DNA of 64,000 bases, taken from assembly GCF_000282495.1 (NCBI RefSeq), contig NZ_AKJE01000040.1, positions 1 through 64,000 of the forward strand. The letters run 5' to 3'. Origin of the DNA: Pseudomonas sp. GM79 (lineage in GTDB: Bacteria > Pseudomonadota > Gammaproteobacteria > Pseudomonadales > Pseudomonadaceae). The notes under the pieces are model-generated. The model did no database searches. It had not been told where the DNA came from and saw nothing but the letters and a program-made list of their open reading frames with translations. This document shows, one piece after another, positions 17,652 to 25,732 of this stretch. Position numbers and translations under genes: made by a program. How positions within the stretch are numbered: the first letter of the stretch is position 1; each line of letters starts with the position of its first letter.

Positions 17652-17950
17652 CTGTGGGAGCGGGCTTGCTCGCGAAGGCGGTGTATCAGGCAACATCAAT
17701 ACTGAATGTGAATGCCTCTTCGCGAGCAAGCCCGCTCCCACAGTGGATCTTCGGCGTACACAACATCTGCGTTCACACCGCTCAAATGTGGGAGCGGGCT
17801 TGCTCGCGAAGGCGGTGTATCAGGCAACATCAATACTGAATGTGAAGGCCTCTTCGCGAGCAAGCCCGCTCCCACAGGGGATCTCGGTGTACACAACATC
17901 TGCGTTTACACCGCTCAAATGTGGGAGCGGGCTTGCTCGCGAAGGCGGTG
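17652..17950. repeat. Tandemly duplicated REP array (five REP copies)
   Basis: REP copies in alternating orientation at about 17653, 17718, 17787, 17851 and 17920. The ~134-base block carrying one REP pair plus the flank GTACACAACATCTGCGTT is repeated in tandem with few changes, and a third copy begins before the hydrolase gene interrupts it. Confidence 0.9.
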
Positions 17951-17962
17951 TGTCAGGCAACA

Positions 17963-18898
17963 TCAGTGCTGGCCGGAATCCACCCGCCTCATCTGCTCCC
18001 GTTCGTAACGCGGGTACAAATGGCTGACGCTACGAATAAGCTCATAGCGACTCAGGCTGATCCCGGCGAAATGCTCGGGGATGGGGCTGCGGATCATCTC
18101 GGCCATGTCGCTGCCATGGGCCGCGCCGTCGCGCATCAGTTGGTCCAGCCAAGTGAGGTAGTCGCGCATCTGCTCGAACGGTTTTGTATCCGTGGCCACC
18201 GGCCCATGGCCGGGGACGATCAGTGTCCACGGCAATCCCTGCAGGGTCGCGATGTCCGCCAGCCACACCGACAGCCCCGGGCTGTTGGGCGTGGTCAGGG
18301 CGCGTTGATAAAACACCAGATCCCCGGCAAACAACACGCCGGTTTTCTGGTCGAGAATAGCCAGATCCGCGCCGGTGTGCCCACCCAGACTCAGTAGGCG
18401 CAAATCGTGGTTCCCAAAACTGTGCATGCCAGGCGTCAGCACCTGCGTCGGCAACACCACTTCGGTGCCGCGCATCCAGTCACCCACCAGCCGATACATG
18501 TTTTCAGCCATGGCATCACCCTGTTGCCGCAACAGTTCGGTGGTACCGGCCAAGGCGCCAATCGGCACGTCGGTGAAAGCCTGATTGCCCAACACATGAT
18601 CAGGATGGTGATGGGTCAGCAGCACCTGGATCACCGGTTTATCGGTGGTCGCCGCAATCGCGCTGCGCAGGGCCTCGCCATAGCGTTTCGACGGCCCGGT
18701 GTCGATGACCACCACACCTTTTTCCGTGACGATGAACGCGGTGTTGACGATGTTGCCGCCATTGCTCTTGGCGAAGTTGTCGGTGCTGCCTTCCAGCAGC
18801 CAGGTGCCTTCGGCGATCTGCCGGGGCTTGAGTGCATAATCGGGATCGGCCAGGGCCGGCAGGCTCAGACAGATGAACAACAGCAGCATCCAGCGCAT
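17963..18898 (-). CDS. Quinoprotein-relay zinc metallohydrolase (MBL fold)
   Basis: Secreted metallo-beta-lactamase-fold protein (311 aa) with a signal peptide ending at ALA-DP (about residue 18). The zinc motif is THHHPDHVLGN, followed by a second histidine in SLGGHTGADLA and AGDLVF. It belongs to the group found with PQQ alcohol dehydrogenases and related to SoxH. A GTG at 18901 is possible, but the ATG at 18898 has AGGAG at the right distance. It is the last gene of a four-gene operon pedF / binding protein / SoxYZ-like / hydrolase. Substrate unknown; a periplasmic role with the dehydrogenase is inferred. Confidence 0.88.
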   Translation of the reverse strand: MRWMLLLFICLSLPALADPDYALKPRQIAEGTWLLEGSTDNFAKSNGGNIVNTAFIVTEKGVVVIDTGPSKRYGEALRSAIAATTDKPVIQVLLTHHHPDHVLGNQAFTDVPIGALAGTTELLRQQGDAMAENMYRLVGDWMRGTEVVLPTQVLTPGMHSFGNHDLRLLSLGGHTGADLAILDQKTGVLFAGDLVFYQRALTTPNSPGLSVWLADIATLQGLPWTLIVPGHGPVATDTKPFEQMRDYLTWLDQLMRDGAAHGSDMAEMIRSPIPEHFAGISLSRYELIRSVSHLYPRYEREQMRRVDSGQH

Positions 18899-18913
18899 CA
18901 CTCGCTCCTTGGG

Positions 18914-19675
18914 TCAGGGTATGGCCGCATCGAATTGATTGCCGCTGTTGTCGCGCAACACCAGGCGCGTCTGCCCTGCTCCTTCGATATCGAAGGCCAG
19001 ATTGGGGTTTTCGCTGACCGCCGGGAACAACTCCAGACGCGCCAGCAATTGATCGTTTTGATCGCGCAGCTCGGCCTGGTTGATGAAAAATTCCGGGATG
19101 CCGCTGACCATGCCGTTGTCCATCGGATGCGCCACCTGCAAACGCACGCGACTGAGCTCGCCCCGGGGATAACGGCCACCCAGTACTTCGCCGATGCGTT
19201 CCTCCCAACCCGGTTGCGTACGCACCACGCTTGGCGCCGTACAACCGCCGCCCGCCGCATCGATCAGGGTCGAGCCGACATGCCACAGCCCATCGCGGGT
19301 CAGTACCGCCGCACGCAACGGCGTGGCCTGTTCAACGCGGATGCGGATCGACAGCCATGGCAGCACACCGGTCAAGGGTTGGAAGTCGACGATTTTCGGC
19401 AGCGGATTGAGTTCGGCCCAGGCGAGGATTCGCACCACTTCACCCTTGAACGCCCGGGCGTCAATTTCCAGCGGTACTTGTCGGGCGTCTTCGGCAAATG
19501 GTGGCGCGAGCAACTTGACCCGCTCGTCGAATACGAACGGTGCGTCGCCGAGCATCTGCTTGTGATAGAACCCCCACATCACCGACGGCACCGGGTCTTT
19601 ACCCGGCTCGACGTCAACCGCGTTCGCGGCCAAGGGCAACCAGCAGGCCAACAGACAACTCGCTCGCCAGTTCAC
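18914..19675 (-). CDS. Quinoprotein-associated SoxYZ-like carrier protein
   Basis: Exported protein of 253 aa with an N-terminal signal peptide. It resembles a fusion of SoxY-like (first ~130 residues, with GGGC at about 148-151 as the likely carrier cysteine) and SoxZ-like (HPMDNGMVSGIPEFFINQ) immunoglobulin-type domains. Members accompany quinoprotein alcohol dehydrogenases. The GTG start overlaps the preceding gene's stop by one base (TAGTG), so translation is coupled. Its job is unknown; the pairing with a SoxH-like hydrolase suggests a bound intermediate is loaded on the cysteine and released. Confidence 0.85.
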   Translation of the reverse strand: MNWRASCLLACWLPLAANAVDVEPGKDPVPSVMWGFYHKQMLGDAPFVFDERVKLLAPPFAEDARQVPLEIDARAFKGEVVRILAWAELNPLPKIVDFQPLTGVLPWLSIRIRVEQATPLRAAVLTRDGLWHVGSTLIDAAGGGCTAPSVVRTQPGWEERIGEVLGGRYPRGELSRVRLQVAHPMDNGMVSGIPEFFINQAELRDQNDQLLARLELFPAVSENPNLAFDIEGAGQTRLVLRDNSGNQFDAAIP

Positions 19676-20550
19676 TATTGATACATCTCGGGCACGTCAT
19701 ACCGCAGGCCGTAACGGGCATAAATGGCTTTCACCGAGCCCTCGCGAATCAACGCTTCCAGCGCCTCTTCCACGGCGTAGGCCAGTTGCCGATTGCTTTC
19801 ATGCACCGCCATTCCGATCTCCCAAAGCTGTTTGCCCATGTTCGGGTAGGCGTTTTCCGCCAGCGCCACTTGCGGGTCGGCGGCCTGATGAACTTGCCAG
19901 TCGATTTCGCCGCGCATGGCCATTACCGCGTCGACTTCACCGGCCTTCATCGCGGCAAACGCCTGGGGCACGCCCGGGTAGTGATGGGTCTTGGCGGCGA
20001 GCATGCCGTTGAACACAGAGGTCAGGTAAAACGACGGCACGCTGTCGACTTCAACACCGATCGGGTGTTGCTGGAACACCGCGACGCTGGCCACTGAATC
20101 CAGCCGACGACGGTCATAGGCCACTTGCCATTGTTCAGTCTGGTACGGCCCGAACATCACCACATGGCCGTTTTCCAGTTCACCCAGTTCATTGCGTTTC
20201 TGTGCGTAATCGCGATCGTAGGGAACGCGCATCATCAGGTCGGCCAGTTGCTGATTGTGCAACTGACTGGCCCGCCAGATGTAATCGCGCAGGTCGTCGT
20301 CGAGCTTTTCCCCGGCGGGCGCCCAGATCAGTTTCAGGCGTACGCCCATGGCCTTGGCCAGGGCCTGGGCGAGTTCGACATCGACCCCTTGAGCCTCGCC
20401 CGCGCTCTCAAAGCTGTAGGGCGCGAAATCCTTGTACACCGCGACTTTCAGCTCGGCGGCAGCGATCATTTCATCATAGCTACGGACCTGCGCCTGCGCT
20501 GTCTGGCAGCACAGCCATACAGCACTGATCAACACCGCGAGCAAACGCAT
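19675..20550 (-). CDS. Quinoprotein-associated periplasmic binding protein (MoxJ-like)
   Basis: Family-3 solute-binding fold, 291 aa, with a signal peptide cleaved near AQAQV (about residue 20). Sequences such as LKVAVYKDFAPYSF and GVDVELAQALAKAMG are typical of amino-acid binding proteins. No matching importer is adjacent. MoxJ-like proteins of methylotrophs are linked to activation or assembly of quinoprotein dehydrogenases, so a maturation role is more likely than transport. It is 3 bases from the pedF stop, in the same operon. Confidence 0.85.
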   Translation of the reverse strand: MRLLAVLISAVWLCCQTAQAQVRSYDEMIAAAELKVAVYKDFAPYSFESAGEAQGVDVELAQALAKAMGVRLKLIWAPAGEKLDDDLRDYIWRASQLHNQQLADLMMRVPYDRDYAQKRNELGELENGHVVMFGPYQTEQWQVAYDRRRLDSVASVAVFQQHPIGVEVDSVPSFYLTSVFNGMLAAKTHHYPGVPQAFAAMKAGEVDAVMAMRGEIDWQVHQAADPQVALAENAYPNMGKQLWEIGMAVHESNRQLAYAVEEALEALIREGSVKAIYARYGLRYDVPEMYQ

Positions 20551-20553
20551 GGG

Positions 20554-21015
20554 TCACTCCTCGACGCGCACGCTGTCCAGGTAGGTGCGTACCGCCCACA
20601 AGGCTTCCTGACTCAGGTAGTCGGCCATCTTCGGCATGTACACCCGGCCGTCACGCACGGCGCCATGGCGCACGCGCTCGACGAACCATTCATCACCGGC
20701 CTCGTCGGCGTCGAGCATGCGCAAGTCCGGGGCGATGCCACCGGACTTGGCTTCCAGGCCATGACAGGCCGCGCAGTTCTGGTTGTAGGCCGAAGAGCCG
20801 ATTTGCACGGCTTTTTCGCGTTCCGGGGAGGAACGGTAAGGGTTCGCCGCCGCCCAACCATCGGCATCGACCTGCACACCGGCATCCTTGATCGGGGTCA
20901 GTCCCTGGGTTTCGACGGCTTGGGGTACCACGTTGCCGTGGGCCCAGACGGAACCTGCGTTGATGAAACCGGCCAGCAGTCCGGCAACGAGCAAGGCGTT
21001 GCGTTTTGTTGTCAT
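20554..21015 (-). CDS. pedF: Cytochrome c550, electron acceptor of the alcohol dehydrogenase
   Basis: Small periplasmic c-type cytochrome, 153 aa, with a signal peptide (AGFINAGSVWAHG). One haem site, CAACH, lies near residue 82, with methionine ligand candidate in RVYMPKMADYL. The HGNVVPQAVETQGL start and GGIAPDLRMLDADEAGDEWF are typical of the ExaB/PedF group that accepts electrons from the quinoprotein. It is the first gene of the relay operon; the best-conserved dyad operator lies about 113 bases upstream. Confidence 0.92.
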   Translation of the reverse strand: MTTKRNALLVAGLLAGFINAGSVWAHGNVVPQAVETQGLTPIKDAGVQVDADGWAAANPYRSSPEREKAVQIGSSAYNQNCAACHGLEAKSGGIAPDLRMLDADEAGDEWFVERVRHGAVRDGRVYMPKMADYLSQEALWAVRTYLDSVRVEE

Positions 21016-21118
21016 TGTTCTGCCCTCAAGATTGCACGCAAAACCTCTTTGAAGAGGCTATGGCACCCATCTTAGGAACGGCTTTGCGCCAACCCCATGC
21101 TGCTTTGGTGGCCGCGGC

Positions 21119-21137
21119 CTACTCCCTTGGTAGTAGG
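21119..21137. promoter_or_regulatory. Best match to the ped-type dyad operator (before pedF)
   Basis: CTACTCCCTTGGTAGTAGG matches the dyad TACTACC-TT-GGTAGTA at 15 of 16 positions. It is about 113 bases upstream of pedF and overlaps the last codons of the small reading frame at 21119-21247. Confidence 0.6.
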
Positions 21138-21247
21138 GCTTGTGGCGCGGGCCCAACGAATACGGGTTGGGCGCCGTGAAGCTTGTCGACGCCGATCAGG
21201 GTCAGGATCAGCAAAAACGGCAGGAGCAGTGCCTTGAGAATCCGCAT
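21119..21247 (-). CDS. Small hydrophobic peptide, 42 aa, unrecognised
   Basis: ATG at 21247 with a strong GGGGGAG ribosome site opens MRILKALLLPFLLILTLIGV followed by a short polar tail DKLHGAQPVFVGPAPQALLPRE. One membrane segment or an uncleaved signal is visible. It lies between the divergent pedF operon and the ABC binding-protein gene, in the pedF direction. Its stop codon falls in the pedF operator. It could be a membrane peptide of the alcohol-oxidation system or a leader peptide. I do not recognise a family. Confidence 0.45.
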   Translation of the reverse strand: MRILKALLLPFLLILTLIGVDKLHGAQPVFVGPAPQALLPRE

Positions 21248-21312
21248 GGTCAATCTCCCCCTTGAGGAATAGCCGTTGTAATCCATGCTAAAACCGCGCC
21301 GCCCGGGGTGAG

Positions 21313-21330
21313 TTACTACCTTGGTACTGG
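21313..21330. promoter_or_regulatory. Dyad operator before the ABC binding-protein gene
   Basis: TTACTACCTTGGTACTGG, 14 of 16 matches to the dyad, lies about 86 bases before the start at 21407 and drives the opposite direction from the site at 21119. Confidence 0.6.
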
Positions 21331-21406
21331 CCGATCGGTACTTTCTGCATATTTCCCCGCCCGCCCAGGGTTCCTATGCTGACGCTACCTGTGATGGAGT
21401 GCCTTT

Positions 21407-22591
21407 ATGCGCCAGCTCGCCCCTTATGCCTTGATCTACTTGCTGGCGATTGCCTGCGCCGCCGGGGTGGCGACCCAGACTCAGGCGGCGGATGCGCCGC
21501 TGCAGGTGCAGATCGGCTACCTCGGTTATCGCCCCGATCCCGGGCCGTTGCTGTCGAACGTCATTCCCGAACCGACCGATGCCGGCCTGCGTGGCGCCGA
21601 ACTGGCGATCACCGACAGCAACAGTACCGGACGCTTTCTCAATCACAGCTACAGCCTGGTCAGCGCCAGCGTCGACAATCCGGATGCGCTGATCGAAGCG
21701 GCCAAAGCCCAATACGAACAAGGCCTGCGCCTGTTTGTGGTGAATGCACCGGCGCAGACCCTGCGCCAGCTCAGCGCCGTGCTACCCGACAGCCTGCTGT
21801 TCAATGCCGGCAGCCCCGATGACAGCCTGCGCAGCACCGATTGTCTGCCGAACGTGCTGCACAGCCTGCCTAGCCGGGCGATGCTGGCCGATGCGCTGGC
21901 GCAATTTCTGGTGCTGCGCAAATGGCAGCGGGCACTGCTGATCGTCGGCCCGACCGCGGACGATCAAGCCTATGCCGCCGCCCTGCGCCGGGCGGCCAAA
22001 CGCTTCGGCCTGCAACTGGTGGCAGAGAAAGCCTGGAGCTTCGACAACGATCAGCGCCGCAGCGCCCAGGCCGACATGCCGCTGTTCACCCAGACCGCCG
22101 AGTACGACGTGGTGCTGGTGGCTGATGAACGCGGCGACTTCGGCGAGTACGTGCCCTACCAGACCTGGTATCCACGGCCGGTCGCTGGCACCCAGGGCCT
22201 GACGCCGGTGGGCTGGCACAAAACCGTGGAAACCTACGGCGCCGCGCAGTTGCAAAAGCGCTTCGAAGCCCTGGCCGGGCGCTGGATGAATGACCGGGAT
22301 TTCGCCGCGTGGATTGCCGTACGCAGCATCGCCAGTGCGGTGGGCAAACTGCGTCAGGCCGATGCCATGGCGATTCGTACGCTTGAAGTCAGCGATCAAT
22401 TGCCGCTGGACGGTTTCAAGGGTCGCAAGCTCAGTTATCGGTCGTGGAACGGTCAGTTGCGCCAGCCGATCCCCATCGTGCAACCCCGGGCGCTGGTCAG
22501 CACCTCGCCGCAAGACGGTTTCCTGCACCCCGTCAACGAAATGGACAGCCTGGGTTACGACAAAGCCGAGGTCAGCTGCCGCTTTCTCTGA
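21407..22591 (+). CDS. PQQ-catabolism-associated ABC substrate-binding protein
   Basis: Periplasmic family-I (branched-chain amino acid type) binding protein, 394 aa, with a signal peptide ending near TQAADA (about 28). Two-lobe features include LLIVGPTADDQAYAAALRRAAKRFGLQLVAEKAW and a long C-terminal lobe. It opens a same-strand operon with a beta-propeller protein, an ABC ATPase and an ABC-2 permease. This set travels with PQQ alcohol dehydrogenases and is called ped ABC system in P. putida. Ligand unknown. Confidence 0.87.
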   Translation: MRQLAPYALIYLLAIACAAGVATQTQAADAPLQVQIGYLGYRPDPGPLLSNVIPEPTDAGLRGAELAITDSNSTGRFLNHSYSLVSASVDNPDALIEAAKAQYEQGLRLFVVNAPAQTLRQLSAVLPDSLLFNAGSPDDSLRSTDCLPNVLHSLPSRAMLADALAQFLVLRKWQRALLIVGPTADDQAYAAALRRAAKRFGLQLVAEKAWSFDNDQRRSAQADMPLFTQTAEYDVVLVADERGDFGEYVPYQTWYPRPVAGTQGLTPVGWHKTVETYGAAQLQKRFEALAGRWMNDRDFAAWIAVRSIASAVGKLRQADAMAIRTLEVSDQLPLDGFKGRKLSYRSWNGQLRQPIPIVQPRALVSTSPQDGFLHPVNEMDSLGYDKAEVSCRFL

Positions 22592-22627
22592 TCCTTTTTT
22601 CACGACAACAACAATAAGGAATCTGCC

Positions 22628-23602
22628 ATGCGCCGCACCCTGCTTTCCTATGCCCTACTTTCCTGCACCCTGCTGCTCGCCGCCGGGCACGCCGCTGCCA
22701 GCACCGCCTGGGTCTCCAACGAAAAGGACAACAGCCTGAGCCTGATCGATATGCAGACCCTGCAAGTCACCGACACCCTGCCCGTCGGCCAGCGCCCGCG
22801 CGGCCTGTTGCTGTCCCACGACAACAAGTTGCTGTACATCTGCGCCAGCGATTCGGACCGGGTCCAGGTGATGGACATCGCCACGCGCAAGATCATCAAG
22901 GAACTGCCCTCGGGCAAAGACCCCGAGCAATTCGCCCTGCACCCCAACAATCGCTGGTTGTACGTCTCCAACGAAGACGATGCGCTGGTGACGGTGATCG
23001 ACACCGAAACTTCCAAAGTGCTCGGGCAGATCAACGTTGGCGTCGAGCCCGAAGGCATGGCCGTCAGCCCCGACGGCAAGTGGGCGGTGAACACCAGTGA
23101 AACCACCAACATGCTGCACTGGATCGACACCAGCACCCAGACCCTGGCCGACAACACCCTGGTCGATCAGCGGCCGCGCTTCGTCGAATTCAATCCCGAT
23201 GGCTCGCAGCTGTGGGCCTCGGCGGAAATCGGCGGCACCGTGACAATTCTCGACGTCGCCAGCCGCAAGGTCCTCAAGACCCTGACCTTCCAGATCAAAG
23301 GCGTGCACCCGGACAAAGTCCAGCCGGTGGGGATCAAACTCAGCGCCGACGGCAAGTACGGTTTCGTCGCCCTCGGCCCGGCCAACCATGTGGCGGTGAT
23401 CGACGCCAAGACCTTCGAGATTGTCGATTACCTGCTGGTGGGCCGACGGGTCTGGCAGATGTCGTTCACCCCGGATCAACGCCAATTACTGGCCACCAAT
23501 GGCGTCAGTGGCGACGTATCGGTGATCGATGTCGACAGCCTCAAGGTCACTAAATCGGTGAAGGTCGGGCGCTATCCGTGGGGCGTGGTGGTGACGCCAT
23601 GA
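22628..23602 (+). CDS. PQQ-catabolism-associated YVTN beta-propeller protein
   Basis: Secreted seven-bladed propeller of 324 aa, signal peptide cleaved near GHAAAST (about residue 22). Six to seven YVTN-type repeats are visible, for example AWVSNEKDNSLSLIDMQTLQ, WLYVSNEDDALVTVIDTET and GFVALGPANHVAVIDAKTFE. It has no quinone-binding signature and is probably a binding or scaffold protein. The stop overlaps the start of the ATPase gene (ATGA at 23599-23602). Confidence 0.88.
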   Translation: MRRTLLSYALLSCTLLLAAGHAAASTAWVSNEKDNSLSLIDMQTLQVTDTLPVGQRPRGLLLSHDNKLLYICASDSDRVQVMDIATRKIIKELPSGKDPEQFALHPNNRWLYVSNEDDALVTVIDTETSKVLGQINVGVEPEGMAVSPDGKWAVNTSETTNMLHWIDTSTQTLADNTLVDQRPRFVEFNPDGSQLWASAEIGGTVTILDVASRKVLKTLTFQIKGVHPDKVQPVGIKLSADGKYGFVALGPANHVAVIDAKTFEIVDYLLVGRRVWQMSFTPDQRQLLATNGVSGDVSVIDVDSLKVTKSVKVGRYPWGVVVTP

Positions 23603-24330
23603 ACGCCCTTGAAGTCAGCGACCTGAGTTTCGCTTACGGCCAGCGGGAGGCCTTGCGTCAGGTGAGTTTCAATCTGGCAGCGGGGCGTTTTGCGGCGCTG
23701 CTCGGACCGAACGGTGCGGGGAAGTCGACGTTGATTGCCCTGCTCACCCGCCTTTATGATGTGCAGCGTGGTGATATTCGGGTCGGCGGCTGTTCGTTGC
23801 GCAATGCCACACGCCCGGCGCTCAAGCAATTGGGCGTGGTGTTCCAGCAAAGCACGTTGGATCTGGACCTCAGCGTCGAGCAAAACCTGCGTTATCACGC
23901 CGCGCTGCATGGCCTGTCCCGGCGCCAGACCAACCTGCGAGTCGACGCCGAGCTGGCGCGCCAGGCCCTGACCGAGCGCCGTGGCGAACGGGTGCGTAAT
24001 CTCAATGGCGGCCATCGCCGCCGGGTGGAAATCGCCCGTGCGTTGCTGCATGAGCCAAGCCTGTTGCTGCTCGATGAGGCCAGCGTCGGCCTCGATCCGG
24101 CCAGTCGCCTGGCGCTCAACCAACACATCCGCAGCCTGTGCCGCGAGCACACCATCAGCGTGCTCTGGACCACTCATTTACTCGACGAAGTACAGCCCAG
24201 GGACGACTTGCTGATCCTGCACCAAGGGAGGTTGGTGGCCAGCGGACAGGCTGAGACGTTGAGCCTGGAACATGGCGGCGACCTCGGTTCGGCCTTCACT
24301 CGACTGACGACTTCAGGGGCAGCCCAATGA
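23599..24330 (+). CDS. PQQ-associated ABC transporter ATP-binding protein
   Basis: Cytosolic ATPase of 243 aa. Walker A is GPNGAGKST (about 38-46), Q-loop GVVFQQS, Walker B LLLLDEASVGLDP and H-loop TTHL. The signature motif reads LNGGHRRRVE instead of the common LSGGQ. An upstream start at 23578 exists, but the ATG at 23599 overlapping the previous stop is the normal coupled start. It pairs with the ABC-2 permease downstream, which it overlaps by four bases. Confidence 0.9.
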   Translation: MNALEVSDLSFAYGQREALRQVSFNLAAGRFAALLGPNGAGKSTLIALLTRLYDVQRGDIRVGGCSLRNATRPALKQLGVVFQQSTLDLDLSVEQNLRYHAALHGLSRRQTNLRVDAELARQALTERRGERVRNLNGGHRRRVEIARALLHEPSLLLLDEASVGLDPASRLALNQHIRSLCREHTISVLWTTHLLDEVQPRDDLLILHQGRLVASGQAETLSLEHGGDLGSAFTRLTTSGAAQ

Positions 24331-25118
24331 ACGCCTACTGGCAATGTTTCAGCGGTATCGTGCTGCGCGAATGGCTGCGCTTTGTGTTGCAGCGCACGCG
24401 GTTTCTCAGCGCGCTGGTGCGGCCGTTGCTGTGGCTGCTGGTGTTCGCTGCCGGTTTTCGCGCGGCACTCGGCATCGCCATCATCGAGCCCTACGACACT
24501 TACATTCCCTATGAGGTTTACATCATCCCGGGCCTGGCCTGCATGATCCTGTTGTTCAACGGCATGCAAGGTTCGCTGTCGATGGTCTACGACCGGGAGA
24601 TGGGCAGCATGCGCGTGCTGCTGACCAGCCCCCTGCCCCGGACCTTCCTGCTGTGCAGCAAATTGCTGGCGACGTCGCTGATTTCGTTGTTGCAGGTGTA
24701 TGCCTTTCTGGCGATTGCCTGGCTGTACGGTGTGCAACCGCCGGCCATGGGTTTGTTGCTGGCCTTGCCGGCATTGCTGCTGGTGGCGTTGATGCTCAGC
24801 GCGCTGGGCCTGTTGCTGTCCAATGCCATCCGCCAACTGGAAAACTTTGCCGGGGTGATGAACTTCGTGATCTTCCCGCTGTTTTTCCTGTCGTCGGCGC
24901 TGTATCCGCTGTGGAAAATGCGCGAGTCCAGCGAGTGGCTGTATTGGCTGTGCGCCTTGAACCCCTTTACTCATGCGGTGGAACTGGTGCGGTTCGCGCT
25001 GTATGAACGCTTCAACCCGTTGGCGCTGGCGGTATGTACGGGGCTGACACTGATATTCACCCTGCTCGCCGTACTCACCTTCAACCCCCAGCATACGGCC
25101 CTGCGCAAATCCAACTGA
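24327..25118 (+). CDS. PQQ-associated ABC-2 type permease
   Basis: Inner-membrane protein of 263 aa with about six hydrophobic segments and the ABC-2 signature region (FNGMQGSLSMVYDREMGSMRVLLTSPLPR). ABC-2 permeases usually export, so the system is more likely an efflux or assembly device than an importer, despite the nearby binding protein. The last codons (LRKSN) are part of a 178-base unit that is repeated twice more downstream. Confidence 0.88.
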   Translation: MNAYWQCFSGIVLREWLRFVLQRTRFLSALVRPLLWLLVFAAGFRAALGIAIIEPYDTYIPYEVYIIPGLACMILLFNGMQGSLSMVYDREMGSMRVLLTSPLPRTFLLCSKLLATSLISLLQVYAFLAIAWLYGVQPPAMGLLLALPALLLVALMLSALGLLLSNAIRQLENFAGVMNFVIFPLFFLSSALYPLWKMRESSEWLYWLCALNPFTHAVELVRFALYERFNPLALAVCTGLTLIFTLLAVLTFNPQHTALRKSN

Positions 25119-25620
25119 CAACACAATTCCCCCTGTGGGAGCGGGCTTGCCGCCAAGAAGTCAGTACATTCAACATCTCCGTCGACTGGCACACCGCTTT
25201 CGCGAGCAAGCCCGCTCCCACAGTTAATCTGGTGTTCACAGATTCTGTGTTCACACACTATTCAGCGTGGGAGCGCGCCTTGCGCAAAACCAACTGACAA
25301 CACAATTCCCCTGTGGGAGCGGGCTTGCTCGCGAAGAGGCCAGTACATTCAACATCTCCGTCGACTGGCACACCGCTTTCGCGAGCAAGCCCGCTCCCAC
25401 AGTTGATCTGGTGTTTACAGATTTTGTGTTCACACACTATTCAGCTTGGGAGCAGCCTTGCGCAAAACCAACTGACAACACACTCCCCTGTGGGAGCGGG
25501 CTTGCTCGCGAAGAGGCCAGTACATTCAACATCTCCGTCGACTGGCACACCGCCTTCGCGAGCAAGCCCGCTCCCACATTGGATCTTCATTGAACACAGC
25601 ATTGGTGTACGACGCGGGTC
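25101..25620. repeat. Direct triplication of a ~178-bp REP-containing unit
   Basis: Units start at 25101, 25280 and 25458 (periods 179 and 178). Each begins with the last bases of the permease gene (TGCGCAAAACCAACTGACAAC in style) followed by a REP pair and a flank with TTCACACACTATTCAGC. Only the first copy belongs to the real gene end. The first REP in unit 1 is damaged (CTTGCCGCCAAG). This fills most of the 614-base gap between the permease and the next gene. Confidence 0.92.
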
Positions 25621-25637
25621 CCATAAAACTAGACAAA

Positions 25638-25655
25638 TTACTACTTTAGTACTGG
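25638..25655. promoter_or_regulatory. Dyad operator before the CXXCW protein gene
   Basis: TTACTACTTTAGTACTGG, same core (CTAC-N4-GTAC) as the site at 21313 and at the same distance (about 87 bases) from its gene. Confidence 0.55.
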
Positions 25656-25732
25656 TTTACCTGTCTATCGTCGCATTCACAACGCACCGCTACTGGCATG
25701 TAATGGGTTCATAACTATAAGGACTGCCCCCC

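Noticed and set aside
17652..17950. Regularly spaced repeats resembling a CRISPR array
   Set aside because: The repeats are alternating REP palindromes with duplicated spacers, no cas genes are present, and the spacers are not unique.
25101..25620. Possible insertion sequence
   Set aside because: No transposase and no terminal inverted repeats with target duplication; it is a tandem duplication of REP-containing sequence.
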